In this document: piece after piece, positions 17,232 through 25,475 of the stretch
How the letters are laid out: every line of letters begins with the position of its first letter
How positions within the stretch are numbered: the stretch's first letter is position 1
Assembly (NCBI GenBank): GCA_030431755.1
Contig: JAUIIK010000023.1
Location: forward strand, 1 to 49,117
Length of the DNA stretch: 49,117 nt
From: Chloroflexia bacterium
Lineage (GTDB): Bacteria > Chloroflexota > Chloroflexia > Thermomicrobiales > CFX8
Direction of reading: 5' to 3'
The notes under the pieces: model-generated
The model's input: only the letters and a program-made list of their open reading frames with translations
The model's database searches: none
Told to the model about the DNA's origin: nothing
Position numbers and translations under genes: made by a program

Positions 17232-19007
17232 GTGTTGCTCGAACTCACCATCCGGAACTTCGCCGTCATCCGTGAGACACGCATCGAGTTCGGGCGCGGG
17301 TTGAACGCGCTCACCGGCGAAACCGGGGCCGGCAAGTCCATTGTTCTCGACGCGCTCGGGGCGGTGCTCGGCGAACGCACCTCGCCGACAATCGTCCGTA
17401 GCGGTCAGGACCGTGCCTACGTCGAGGCGATCTTCGATCTCACAGATGTGCCGCACAGCGCAGAGATTCGCGCGCGGCTGGCCGACGTAGGTGTTGAGCT
17501 GGCCGCTGACGAAGCAGTCGTCCTTAGCCGCGACATCGCCCCAAGCCGCTCGACGGCGCGCATCAACGGCCGGGCGCTGACCGCCGGCGCGCTGACAGAG
17601 ATCGGCGAGCTGCTCGTCGACATCCACGGACAAAGCGACCATCTCTCGCTGCTACGCCCGGCGGCACAGCTCGACATGCTTGACAGCTACGCCAACACCG
17701 GCGAGCTGCGTGCACGCGTCGGCACGGCGTACGCTCGCTGGCGGACGGTCCAGCGGCGCATTGACGCATTTGAACACGAACGACGCGAGCAGGCGCAGCG
17801 GCAAGACCTCCTCAAGCTACAGCTTGCCGAGATCGAGGCGGTCGATCCACAGCCTGGTGAGCACGACGAGCTCGACGCCGAGCGCGGCCGCCTGACCCAC
17901 GCGGTCAGACTCGTATCACTCTCCGAGAGCATCCGGGCGACGCTCGATGGCGCAGACGGCCTGGACAGCATCGAAACCGGCACGCTCGATCAACTGCGCT
18001 CCGCCGAGGCCGCCTTGAACGAGATGGCGCGGCTCGACGCCTCGACCGAGGAGTATCTGCGCCAGATGCGGGACGCGCTCTACGCTCTCGACGAGCTGTC
18101 AACCGATCTGCGCGAATACCAGGCGCTTCTCGACGCCGATCCGGGTCGCCTCGATATCGTCGGCGAGCGCCTCCAGCAGTTCCGTGAGCTGACTCGCAAG
18201 TACGGCAGCTCGATTGACGCAGTACTGGCACATGCCGATGGCATCAGAAGCGAGCTCGACGAGATCGCCGCGGAATCTCCGGACATCGAAGACCTGCGCG
18301 CTGACCTGCGACGTCTCGAAACGGAGCTTGTCGAGCTTGCCAGCGAGCTCTCCGAACGGCGCGCGCGAGCAGGCAAGCAGCTGTCACGGCGAGTCGAGGA
18401 GACCATCGCCGAGCTGAACATGGGCTCGGCACAATTCGTGGTCGCCGTTACTCAGCGCGAGGAGCACGAAGGTGTCAGTCTGGCGGACCGGCAGGTTAGC
18501 GTCGATCCGACCGGCATCGACAATGTCTCGTTTCTGCTTGCCGCGAACCCCGGCAGCGCGCCACAGCCACTCGCCCGAGTCGCCTCCGGCGGCGAGACCG
18601 CGCGGCTGATGCTAGCGCTCAAGTCGATCCTCTCGGAAGCAGACGCGACGCCGACGCTGGTGTTCGACGAGATCGACGTTGGCATCGGCGGCCGCAGCGG
18701 TCAGATCGTCGGCGAGAAGCTCTGGAGCCTGACCGGCGGCCACCAGGTGATCGTGATTTCACACCTGCCGCAGGTCGCAGCCTTCGCCGATCATCACACG
18801 ACGATGGTCAAACGCGATACAAACGGCGTGACCGAGACCTCTGCCGCCGAGCTTCAGGGCGACGCCAGCGTAGATGAGATCGCCACGATGTTCGACGGCA
18901 AGCCCGTCTCGCCCGAGTCACGTGCCAACGCCCAGGCGCTCCTGCGGCGCGTGAACGGCTGGAAGGTGAGCCACAGCCTCGCGTCCAGCACGCCGGTAGC
19001 CGGTTGA
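17232..19007 (+). CDS. recN: DNA repair protein RecN
   Basis: This 591-residue SMC-like ATPase of double-strand-break repair shows Walker A GETGAGKS (29-36), coiled-coil arms shorter than in SMC or SbcC, the signature ARVASGGETARLM around Ser452, and Walker B LVFDEIDVGIGG (Asp479-Glu480). A conserved VISHLPQVAAFADHH follows. The length is slightly above the usual 550-570. The GTG start at 17232 immediately opens the first strand (LLELTIRNFAVI). The ybaB promoter element overlaps its stop codon. Confidence 0.95.
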   Translation: MLLELTIRNFAVIRETRIEFGRGLNALTGETGAGKSIVLDALGAVLGERTSPTIVRSGQDRAYVEAIFDLTDVPHSAEIRARLADVGVELAADEAVVLSRDIAPSRSTARINGRALTAGALTEIGELLVDIHGQSDHLSLLRPAAQLDMLDSYANTGELRARVGTAYARWRTVQRRIDAFEHERREQAQRQDLLKLQLAEIEAVDPQPGEHDELDAERGRLTHAVRLVSLSESIRATLDGADGLDSIETGTLDQLRSAEAALNEMARLDASTEEYLRQMRDALYALDELSTDLREYQALLDADPGRLDIVGERLQQFRELTRKYGSSIDAVLAHADGIRSELDEIAAESPDIEDLRADLRRLETELVELASELSERRARAGKQLSRRVEETIAELNMGSAQFVVAVTQREEHEGVSLADRQVSVDPTGIDNVSFLLAANPGSAPQPLARVASGGETARLMLALKSILSEADATPTLVFDEIDVGIGGRSGQIVGEKLWSLTGGHQVIVISHLPQVAAFADHHTTMVKRDTNGVTETSAAELQGDASVDEIATMFDGKPVSPESRANAQALLRRVNGWKVSHSLASSTPVAG

Positions 19008-19013
19008 TATACT
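19005..19013 (+). promoter_or_regulatory. Extended -10 promoter for ybaB inside the recN stop codon
   Basis: TGATATACT consists of TG-n-TATACT. The TGA is also the recN stop (19005-19007). No good -35 is visible, as expected for an extended -10 promoter. The start would lie near 19020, about 32 nt before the ybaB GTG. Confidence 0.5.
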
Positions 19014-19051
19014 CAATCGAGATCAGATCTTCAGTCGAATGGAACACAACC

Positions 19052-19363
19052 GTGGACATGAACCGCTTGATGCAGCAGGCACAAAAAGCCGCCCAGCAGA
19101 TGCAATCTGCTCAGGAAGAGCTCGCCGATACCGTTATCGAAGGCAGCGCCGGTGGCGGCATGGTCAACGTCGTCATGAACGGTTCCCGCGATGTCCAGCA
19201 GATCAAGATCTCGCCGGATGTCATCGACCCCGACGACGTCGAGATGCTTGAGGACCTCATTCTCGCGGCCTTGCAGGACGCCGCGGCGAAGGCCGAAGAA
19301 CTCACCCAGAGCAAACTTGGCAACCTCGGCCTCGGCGGACTCAACATCCCCGGCCTGACGTAG
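19052..19363 (+). CDS. ybaB: YbaB/EbfC nucleoid-associated protein
   Basis: This small dimeric DNA-binding protein of the YbaB/EbfC family has about 103 residues. The N-terminal helix has the family pattern NRLMQQAQKAAQQMQ. The central sheet GGGMVNVVMNGSRDVQQIKI and the helix LEDLILAALQDAA follow. The tail is Gly/Leu/Asn-rich, as in homologues. GTG 19052 and ATG 19058 are both possible; GGAAC at 19041-19045 fits either. In most bacteria ybaB lies between dnaX and recR, but here neither is next to it, and it follows recN. Confidence 0.88.
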   Translation: MDMNRLMQQAQKAAQQMQSAQEELADTVIEGSAGGGMVNVVMNGSRDVQQIKISPDVIDPDDVEMLEDLILAALQDAAAKAEELTQSKLGNLGLGGLNIPGLT

Positions 19364-19432
19364 GCAAACGCCCAAGCCTGCGCACTATCTTGCTGCAACG
19401 GAACGTTGGCGGCAAAACGAAGACATACGGTC

Positions 19433-19510
19433 TCGTAGGGGTGGAGTTCATCTCCACCCGGCTACGGGATCGAAGACAATACCGGGTGGAGATGAACTCC
19501 ACCCCTACGA
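19433..19510. repeat. Long inverted repeat with nested hairpins (family copy 2)
   Basis: The arms 19433-19461 and 19482-19510 are 29-nt perfect inverted repeats separated by 20 nt. Each arm folds as GGGTGGAG, a 5-nt loop TTCAT, then CTCCACCC. Outer bases (CGTAGGG at the 5' end and CCGG at the 3' end of the arm) and the 8-5-8 geometry match the repeat at 8270-8363. Three inner base pairs are exchanged in a compensated way. It lies between converging ybaB and hom and accounts for most of 19364-19597. Confidence 0.85.
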
Positions 19511-19597
19511 CGGGTTACGCCTCGCCATCCTGAGTAGAGAATCTGCGTGCGTCTCTTTCAAGTCGTTTGATGCAATCGGAAACGGCACGCCGCCACA

Positions 19598-20593
19598 CTA
19601 CAAATTCATCGTGGGCGATGCGCCGCTGCCGGCGATCGCCGCCTCGGCAACATCGGAGAGAATCGCGCTTGCTGTCGGATCGGGGCCCGCGCCCTGGCCA
19701 TGAAGCCAGACCGGGCCAACCCGGTCGCCGACGATTTCGACGGCGTTGAAGTTGCGTACCACCCGCGAGAACAAGTCAGTGTTGGGCACGAAGGTCGGCG
19801 CCACGGAGAGCGCGATTGACCCGTCGTCACGGCGCTCTGCTGCAGCGATCAACCGCAGCGTCCCGCCGCGTTCGCGCGCGTCGGCGAAATCTTCTAGACC
19901 GACGCCGCTGATGCCGGTGACATCGACGCGCTCGGGGTGGAAATACTCGCCAGCCATCATGGTCCCGAGAATCGCGATCTTGTTCGCCGCGTCCAGCCCC
20001 TCGACATCCGCCGTCGGGTCGGGCTCGGCGTAGCCCAACTCCTGCGCGCCCTGCAGCGCGGTGGCGTAGTCACAGCCCTCGTCTTCCATACGGTGCAGGA
20101 TGTAGTTGGTCGTCCCGTTCAGGATTCCGCGCACACTGTCGACGCGATTATTGGTGAGAATCTGTCGCAGGCTCACCACGAGCGGGATGCCGCCGCCGAT
20201 GCTCGCCTCGTACATGATTGCGGCGTCGCCGTCGCGTGCCGCGGCGAGGATCGCCGGCAGGTTCTTGGCCAGCGCCTCCTTATTCGCGGTCACGACGTGC
20301 TTGCCTTGCGCCAGCGCGCGGATCATCAAGTCGGCCGCGGGCTGGGCCCCGCCGAGGGTCTCGATGACGATATCCACGTCATCGCGGTCAACGATACCGA
20401 CGCCGTCAGGATTGACCAATGCTGGATCGATGCCGGCCGCCGCCGCCTGCTCCGGTCCGCGGTCCATCGCTGCGACGAGCTTGAGCTCTAGTCCCGAGCT
20501 GGGCGTCGCGCTTGCGCCGGAGGCGATGCGCCGGGCCACCTCGCCACCGATATTGCCGATTCCGAGGACTGCTACATTGACGCTTCGAGCCAC
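19598..20593 (-). CDS. hom: Homoserine dehydrogenase
   Basis: This enzyme reduces L-aspartate semialdehyde to homoserine, the branch point to threonine, isoleucine and methionine. The 331 residues carry the nucleotide-binding loop GIGNIGGE (11-18), VTANKEALAK with Asn104-Lys105, GGGIPLV, LNGTTNYIL, and catalytic Asp201 and Lys205 in EGLDAANKIAIL. There is no C-terminal ACT domain, so feedback inhibition by threonine through ACT is not expected, and regulation may lie elsewhere. GTG 20593 has GGGAG (20605-20601) seven bases upstream. It is divergent from asd, which makes its substrate, and the intergenic region holds the asd attenuator. Confidence 0.94.
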   Translation of the reverse strand: MARSVNVAVLGIGNIGGEVARRIASGASATPSSGLELKLVAAMDRGPEQAAAAGIDPALVNPDGVGIVDRDDVDIVIETLGGAQPAADLMIRALAQGKHVVTANKEALAKNLPAILAAARDGDAAIMYEASIGGGIPLVVSLRQILTNNRVDSVRGILNGTTNYILHRMEDEGCDYATALQGAQELGYAEPDPTADVEGLDAANKIAILGTMMAGEYFHPERVDVTGISGVGLEDFADARERGGTLRLIAAAERRDDGSIALSVAPTFVPNTDLFSRVVRNFNAVEIVGDRVGPVWLHGQGAGPDPTASAILSDVAEAAIAGSGASPTMNL

Positions 20594-20623
20594 GCTCGTA
20601 CTCCCAACCGCTACTGTTATCGC

Positions 20624-20652
20624 TTGACCTTGCGGCAGTTCCCTGCTATCTT
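20624..20652 (+). promoter_or_regulatory. Promoter of the asd leader
   Basis: TTGACC (20624-20629) and TATCTT (20647-20652) are separated by 17 nt. The start is expected near 20659, giving a transcript that includes the leader peptide (20688), the terminator (20831-20856) and asd (20880). Confidence 0.65.
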
Positions 20653-20687
20653 CGACGGGATCAACCTGCCAGCCCGCAGTCTAAACG

Positions 20688-20798
20688 ATGGACGCGGCGC
20701 GGCGCACGAAAGCGAAGACGTTGGCGACACAGGGCCTCGCGATTACCACGACTATTACGACTACACCCGCCGGTTCGGCGCGGTGGAGGTCGGCTTAG
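20688..20798 (+). CDS. Thr/Ile-rich leader peptide of the asd attenuator
   Basis: This 36-codon open frame from ATG 20688 to TAG 20796-20798 contains Ile-Thr-Thr-Thr-Ile-Thr-Thr-Thr at codons 20742-20765. It resembles the run of Thr and Ile in the enterobacterial thr operon leader. The Thr codons vary (ACC, ACG, ACT, ACA), so the amino-acid run is not simply a DNA repeat. It lies between a near-consensus promoter and an intrinsic terminator, with asd as next gene. No strong ribosome binding site precedes ATG 20688; an in-frame TTG at 20721 would give a 25-residue version. The inferred role is that ribosome stalling on scarce threonyl- or isoleucyl-tRNA lets transcription continue into asd. 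An 84-codon frame also overlaps this stretch but lacks family features. Confidence 0.82.
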   Translation: MDAARRTKAKTLATQGLAITTTITTTPAGSARWRSA

Positions 20799-20831
20799 TC
20801 GCAGCCCTCAACACCGACGCACCGAACCGGC
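20769..20831 (+). promoter_or_regulatory. Long-range RNA stem (segments 2 and 3) of the asd attenuator
   Basis: GCCGGTTCGG (20769-20778) is perfectly complementary to CCGAACCGGC (20822-20831). Segment 2 begins one codon after the last Thr codon. It can instead form a local hairpin CGCCG-GTT-CGGCG (20768-20780). Segment 3 ends on the first base of the terminator's 5' arm. This supports switching between folds, but the exact antitermination pairing is not settled by eye. Confidence 0.65.
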
Positions 20832-20856
20832 AGGAGCGCCCCGCTCCTGTTTTTTT
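20831..20856 (+). terminator. Intrinsic terminator (attenuator) upstream of asd
   Basis: CAGGAGCG (20831-20838), loop CCC, CGCTCCTG (20842-20849), then seven T. It lies in the untranslated leader 23 nt before the asd ATG. The divergent hom gene cannot use it, so its only sensible role is premature termination of the asd transcript. Confidence 0.88.
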
Positions 20857-20879
20857 GTTGTCTGGAAGTGGAGATTGAC

Positions 20880-21941
20880 ATGGCAGAGAAGAAGCTCGAC
20901 GTCGCTGTCCTCGGCGCGACGGGCAGTGTAGGGCAGCGGTACGTCGAACTACTGGAGCATCACCCTACCCTCCAGCTTGCCGAGGTATTTGGAAGCGAAC
21001 GTAGCGCCGGGCGCAGCTACGGCGAAGCCTGCGACTGGCGCGTCAGCGCCGCGCCGCCGGAAGACCCCGCCAGGATGACCGTCAAGCACCCGGAGCAGCC
21101 GGTCGAGAGCCCGGTCGTCTTCTGCTCGTTGCCGGGCGGCATCGCCCGTGAAACCGAGCTGAAGCTCGCCTCCGACGGCCACTACGTCTTCTCAAACGCC
21201 AAAGACAACCGCATGGCGGACAACGTGCCGCTGATCATCCCCGAGGTCAACTGGCAGCACGCCGCGGCCATCGAGCGCCAGCAGAAAGAGCTCGGCTTCA
21301 AAGACGGCTTCGTCGTCACCAACCCCAACTGCTCGACGATCCACCTAGTCCTGGCGCTCAAGCCAATCTGGGACGCCTTCGGCATCGAGCGCTGCTTCGC
21401 GACGACGCTCCAGGCTACCTCCGGCGCGGGCTACCCCGGCGTCCCGTCGCTCGATCTGATCGACAACGTCGTGCCATACATCGGCGGCGAGGAGGAGAAG
21501 ATCGAGGAAGAGACCCTCAAGCTCTTGGGCGACTTCGACGGCGAGCGTTTCAACTTCGCCAAGCTGGGTGTGAGCGCGCAGTGCAACCGCGTGCCCGTCC
21601 GGCACGGTCACCTCGAAACGGCGAACCTGGAGCTCCGGTCGAAGGCGTCGCCGGCGGAGGTGATCGATGTGCTCCGCAACTTCCGCAGTCGGCCGCAGGA
21701 GCTGGGACTGCCGTCCGCGCCGCCCCAGCCGGTGATCGTCATGGACCAGCCGGACCGGCCGCAGCCGGCGCTCGACCGCGATGTCGCCAACGGCATGGCA
21801 TCAATCGTCGGTCGGGTGCGAGAATGCAACCTGCTCGACATCCGCATGGTCGTCCTCGGACACAACACCATTCGAGGCGCGGCCGGCGCGTCGATCTTGA
21901 ACGCCGAGATGCTCATGGCCGACGGCTACATGAGCGCCTAA
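20880..21941 (+). CDS. asd: Aspartate-semialdehyde dehydrogenase
   Basis: This enzyme makes L-aspartate semialdehyde from aspartyl phosphate with NADPH, the common step to lysine, threonine, isoleucine and methionine. The 353 residues show the Rossmann loop LGATGSVGQR (11-20), the nucleophile Cys151 in TNPNCSTIHL and SGAGYPGVPSLDLIDN. The later conserved His is in RVPVRHGH. The pattern fits the archaeal/fungal subfamily rather than the classical E. coli type. ATG 20880 is preferred over in-frame GTG 20868 because GTGGAG (20868-20873) then serves as ribosome binding site. The gene is preceded by a Thr/Ile attenuator. Confidence 0.94.
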   Translation: MAEKKLDVAVLGATGSVGQRYVELLEHHPTLQLAEVFGSERSAGRSYGEACDWRVSAAPPEDPARMTVKHPEQPVESPVVFCSLPGGIARETELKLASDGHYVFSNAKDNRMADNVPLIIPEVNWQHAAAIERQQKELGFKDGFVVTNPNCSTIHLVLALKPIWDAFGIERCFATTLQATSGAGYPGVPSLDLIDNVVPYIGGEEEKIEEETLKLLGDFDGERFNFAKLGVSAQCNRVPVRHGHLETANLELRSKASPAEVIDVLRNFRSRPQELGLPSAPPQPVIVMDQPDRPQPALDRDVANGMASIVGRVRECNLLDIRMVVLGHNTIRGAAGASILNAEMLMADGYMSA

Positions 21942-22002
21942 GGGGCAGAGCATCCGGAAAGCAGACGGGACGCTCCCACTGACCGCTCCGGACCGAGAAC
22001 CT

Positions 22003-23685
22003 ATGAGGCAGGCAGACAGCGGCCGCCGGGTGGCGCTCTTCACCCGGCGTGCCGCGCTGGCCAGCACGCTCGCGGCTATCGTCTCAGCATGCAGCGGTCC
22101 ATTGTCGCAGGGCGAAGACTCGGCTGGCACGGACATCGCTACGCCAACAGCATCAGCGGCGCCTGGCCCGACGCCGCCAGCGCAACCCTCCACTCCTACA
22201 TCTGCGGCCGTGTCAGCGACACCACAGCCGGGTGCGGAGGCAACGCAACCTCCGTCGCCGACGGCCACACAGGTTGCGGACACGGAAACGAGTTCAAGCG
22301 AAGCAAGAACCATTGGCCGCGCAGCGCCAGCGTTCCGACCGTCGCTCCCGCGCGAGATCCACATTCCGTATGTCGCCGTCGTCTCGCCGAAGCTTCAGGT
22401 CCGAGACATCAGCTACGATCAGCTCGCAGCGCTCTGGAACCTCCACATCGACGACTGGCGTGAGCTGGGCGATCCGGTCAGCAGCCCTGTTCGCCGCTAC
22501 TCGCTCCCCGACATGCCGCTGCCGCTCGAACCGTTCGGCGGCGACGTGCCGGTGGATTCCTATGACGATCTGGCTGAGGCGCTCTGGCGTGACCGTGGCG
22601 GCGTCGCAATCATCCCGACTCACATGGTCGATCATCGCGTCGGCACGCTCCGAATCAACGGCGTTGATGTCCTCCGCAGCCACGGCGCGCCGAATCCGCT
22701 CTTGCTCCAGCTGTACGGCGTGCCGGAAGAGATCGCCCCGGAGACGCTGCTACCGAAGCGCAAGCGCGCGAAGTTGACCTTCGTCGGCGACATCATCTTT
22801 GGCCGCTTCGTCCAGGTCGCGATGGAGCGTCGCAACGACTTCGCAGCGCCGTTCCGGTCGATCAGCCCGGCGCTGCTCCCGGCAGACCTGACAATCGGCA
22901 ACCTGGAATGCACGCTCTCGGACAACTACGAACAACCTGAACGCACAGACCCGCAAACCTTCCGCTTCAAGACCGGCAGCGTCACCGTCTCCGGCCTGGA
23001 ACTGGCCGACATCGACGTCCTGTCACGGGCCAACAACCACAGCTTCGACTTCGGCCCAGGCGGCATGGACGACACCTCGATGACGCTCGACGCGGCCGGC
23101 ATCAAGCACTTCGGGATGGGCCACACGCTCGCCGAGGCGCGCGAACCGGCGATCTGCGCCATCGGAGAGCTTTCGTTCGCGTTCCTCGGCTACAACGGCA
23201 TCAGCGCCGCCTGGGATGGCGCGACCGCTGATTCGCCCGGAACATCGCCGATGATCGAGGAGTATGTCCGCCAGGACGTCAGCAGGCTCGCCTCCGCCGG
23301 GCACATCGTCGTGCCGTTCTTTCACTGGGGCGTCGAGTATGTCGCAGAACCAACGCTGGAGCAGCAACGCTTCGCCCATGTCGCTATCGAAGCCGGCGCG
23401 GCGGCGGTCATCGGCAGTCACCCGCACTGGGTGCAAGCCATCGAGACCTACCAGGGCAAGCCGGTCATCTATTCGCTCGGCAACTTCGTCTTCGACCAGG
23501 CCTGGTCCCGCGAGACGACCGAAGGCCTCATCGCCGACCTCTGGTTCGAGGGCGACAAAGTACTGGGAGTCGACCTGCGGCCCGTCCTCATCCTGGAAGA
23601 GCACCGCCCGGTGCTGCTCGACGCAGACAACGCCTACCACGTGCTCGAGCGCATCTGGGCAGCATCCGAGCCGCTACATAACTAA
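22003..23685 (+). CDS. CapA-family lipoprotein (poly-gamma-glutamate capsule/metallophosphatase-like)
   Basis: This 560-residue secreted protein begins with a Tat-like signal (FTRRAALASTLAAIVSAC) ending in a lipobox Cys at about residue 30. A Pro/Thr/Ser/Ala-rich linker runs to about residue 105, and a domain unique to this protein to about 250. The C-terminal CapA (PGA_cap) domain has LTFVGDIIFGRFVQ, IGNLECTLSD, LSRANNHSFDFG, FFHWGVEYV, IGSHPHWVQAIE and IYSLGNFVFDQ. Those His, Asp and Asn residues form the two-metal site of calcineurin-like phosphatases. It is probably anchored on the outer face of the membrane and may act in polymer synthesis or turnover. Confidence 0.88.
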   Translation: MRQADSGRRVALFTRRAALASTLAAIVSACSGPLSQGEDSAGTDIATPTASAAPGPTPPAQPSTPTSAAVSATPQPGAEATQPPSPTATQVADTETSSSEARTIGRAAPAFRPSLPREIHIPYVAVVSPKLQVRDISYDQLAALWNLHIDDWRELGDPVSSPVRRYSLPDMPLPLEPFGGDVPVDSYDDLAEALWRDRGGVAIIPTHMVDHRVGTLRINGVDVLRSHGAPNPLLLQLYGVPEEIAPETLLPKRKRAKLTFVGDIIFGRFVQVAMERRNDFAAPFRSISPALLPADLTIGNLECTLSDNYEQPERTDPQTFRFKTGSVTVSGLELADIDVLSRANNHSFDFGPGGMDDTSMTLDAAGIKHFGMGHTLAEAREPAICAIGELSFAFLGYNGISAAWDGATADSPGTSPMIEEYVRQDVSRLASAGHIVVPFFHWGVEYVAEPTLEQQRFAHVAIEAGAAAVIGSHPHWVQAIETYQGKPVIYSLGNFVFDQAWSRETTEGLIADLWFEGDKVLGVDLRPVLILEEHRPVLLDADNAYHVLERIWAASEPLHN

Positions 23686-23728
23686 GACAACAGGGCTACA
23701 GCCTCCCCAACATTGGCCACAATCGCCC

Positions 23729-23759
23729 TTGCAATCGTGTGCCGTCGGCTTTGTATACT
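23729..23759 (+). promoter_or_regulatory. Predicted promoter for the ferredoxin gene
   Basis: TTGCAA (23729-23734) and TATACT (23754-23759) are spaced by 19 nt, slightly long. The start would fall near 23766, about 76 nt before the GTG. Confidence 0.4.
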
Positions 23760-23841
23760 CAATGAATGAATAGGTCCGCTGGAACGAGTTCATTCGCCAG
23801 CGCCTGACGTTGATATTTCCTCCTGAGGGGAGCAGCCGCCG

Positions 23842-24087
23842 GTGACGTACGTCATCGCTGAACCATGCATCGCCGTCCAGGATCAGTCCTGTGTTGAAGT
23901 CTGTCCGGTCGACTGCATTCATACAGATCCCGATCAGAATCAGTATTTCATCGATCCCGATGAGTGCATCGACTGTGGAGTTTGCGCCGAGGTTTGCCCG
24001 GTAGAAGCGATCTTCTTCGAAGATGACCTGCCGGAGCAGTGGTCTAAGTTTCTCGCCATGAACGCCGAGTACTTCCAGACGCGCTGA
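23842..24087 (+). CDS. fdxA: 7Fe ferredoxin ([3Fe-4S][4Fe-4S])
   Basis: This 81-residue low-potential electron carrier has Cys at 9, 17, 21, 25, 42, 45, 48 and 52. The spacing matches Azotobacter ferredoxin I: Cys9, Cys17 and Cys52 would bind the 3Fe cluster, Cys21, Cys42, Cys45 and Cys48 the 4Fe cluster, and Cys25 would be the free Cys. Both Cys-Pro motifs (VCPVDC, VCPVEA) are present. GTG 23842 follows GAGGGGAG (23825-23832). It appears to be a single-gene unit with its own promoter. Confidence 0.94.
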   Translation: MTYVIAEPCIAVQDQSCVEVCPVDCIHTDPDQNQYFIDPDECIDCGVCAEVCPVEAIFFEDDLPEQWSKFLAMNAEYFQTR

Positions 24088-24117
24088 GGCGGCCGGACGG
24101 CTGTCCTAGCGCTGACT

Positions 24118-25431
24118 TTACCCTTGGTCCGCGACGAGGCGCGTCGTGTAGAGGCCGCCCTCGGTCAGCAGGAGCGCGATGCCCGTGCTCTCGTCAACGA
24201 TGATGTCGCGCAGATCGTGAATGCGCGCGGTATCGTCGTCCGGGGTGAACTGCTGCACCAGTGTCCCGTCCTCCGACACCTGTGCGACACGTCCGTCGCT
24301 TCCATTCACGATGTAATAGCCGCTCGACGTTGACACAAGCTCGCTCGCTGAGTCGAACGCCGGTTGGATCTTCGGCTGAACGAGCGAATCGACCGCGTTC
24401 AGAAAGAACCGCAGGATCGAACCGTCGGGCAGCAAGACCAGGATGTTGCCGTCGATCATGACGTCGCTGGCGCGCATCAGCTCTTCCGACGCCTGGCTCT
24501 GCGCCCAATCCTCGGGATCGGATTCGTAGTCGCCACCGGCGAACTTGAATATCTTGCCGCTCGCGCCGTCGAGGACGTAGAGATTCAGGTCAAACACGCC
24601 AATTGCGACGACGTCTCCAGTGACGGGAACACCCTCGACGGTCCCAAGCGCTTCCCAATCCCATTCACCACGCACGGCATCAAACGTGTAGGCGCGCTCG
24701 GCGTCGATCACGACTGGCCCATCGCCGCGCCACGCGCCGCCGACAAGCGCTCCGACGGTCGCCCCAGCGATTGTCTGACCCGGACGCAGAAGCTCAACCA
24801 GGACATTCGAGCCGGTCTCAATCTCGTAGAGCGCGTCCGACAGCAGGTAGGTCTTGCCATTGCCGCTGAACAGCGCGGGGAGCATCGGATTCGCCGCAGC
24901 CGGCACTGCGCCAACAGGTTGAACGGCATCCAGCCGCACCATGCGCGTAATCCGGTCGAGATCCTCGCGCACCGAATCAAGCTCAGCTTCCAGTGAAGCG
25001 GCTTGATCGGCCGGCGCTGCCGCAAGGGCCGCCTGCGCCGTTTGCTCTGCTTCGGTGAGCAACGCATAGCGCGTTGTGGGGTCTGCCGACGCGTTTGCCC
25101 GGGCGTGGAGCGTCACAATCTCCCCGAGACTCGTCGCGGCTTCTTCAGCCGGCGAGGCGGTGACACGCTGCCAGAGAAACACGCCGCCCAGCGCGAGGCC
25201 GACAGCGACCGCCAGTCCGATACAGGCGAGGATGATCTTGCCGGCATCGAAGAGTGGCAGTGATTCCCGTAACCGGCCGAAGCGGCGCTTGCGTTGCGCG
25301 TCGGACCAGCGTTGCAGGTGCGGCAACCCGAGCGTGCCGTCGTCGCTCGGGCCATGCAGGGGCCGATCTCGGCTGGCAATATGCCAGACGCCGACGACGG
25401 CAGCCGTCAACGTGAGTACAAATCCGAGCAT
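24118..25431 (-). CDS. Membrane protein with extracytoplasmic beta-propeller-like domain
   Basis: I do not recognise a named family in this 437-residue protein. It has a hydrophobic N-terminus (about 1-17), a basic cytoplasmic stretch, and a second membrane segment (about 66-90). A helical, Ala/Glu-rich region of about 80 residues comes next. The C-terminal 250 residues have repeated short strands and Gly-Asp turns (GNGKTYLLSDALYEI, TGDVVAIGVFDLNLYVLDG, IDGNILVLLPDGSILRF, VNGSDGRVAQV), suggesting a beta-propeller that may sense or bind a ligand outside the cell. ATG 25431 is preferred over the adjacent TTG. A 9-bp imperfect hairpin lies upstream at 25476-25499. It lies downstream of the TPR gene on the same strand. 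Confidence 0.6.
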   Translation of the reverse strand: MLGFVLTLTAAVVGVWHIASRDRPLHGPSDDGTLGLPHLQRWSDAQRKRRFGRLRESLPLFDAGKIILACIGLAVAVGLALGGVFLWQRVTASPAEEAATSLGEIVTLHARANASADPTTRYALLTEAEQTAQAALAAAPADQAASLEAELDSVREDLDRITRMVRLDAVQPVGAVPAAANPMLPALFSGNGKTYLLSDALYEIETGSNVLVELLRPGQTIAGATVGALVGGAWRGDGPVVIDAERAYTFDAVRGEWDWEALGTVEGVPVTGDVVAIGVFDLNLYVLDGASGKIFKFAGGDYESDPEDWAQSQASEELMRASDVMIDGNILVLLPDGSILRFFLNAVDSLVQPKIQPAFDSASELVSTSSGYYIVNGSDGRVAQVSEDGTLVQQFTPDDDTARIHDLRDIIVDESTGIALLLTEGGLYTTRLVADQG

Positions 25432-25475
25432 CAACTCTAAGCTAGGCAGTGCGCACCTCTACGACCTATGCAATA

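Noticed and set aside
20624-20878. 84-codon plus-strand frame (TTG start) across the hom-asd intergenic region
   Set aside because: It runs through the promoter and terminator, has no family features and would start inside the -35 box; the Thr/Ile frame in another phase explains the region better.
20594-20879. T-box or lysine riboswitch upstream of asd
   Set aside because: No T-box consensus or lysine-riboswitch core was found; the Thr/Ile leader peptide and terminator account for the region.
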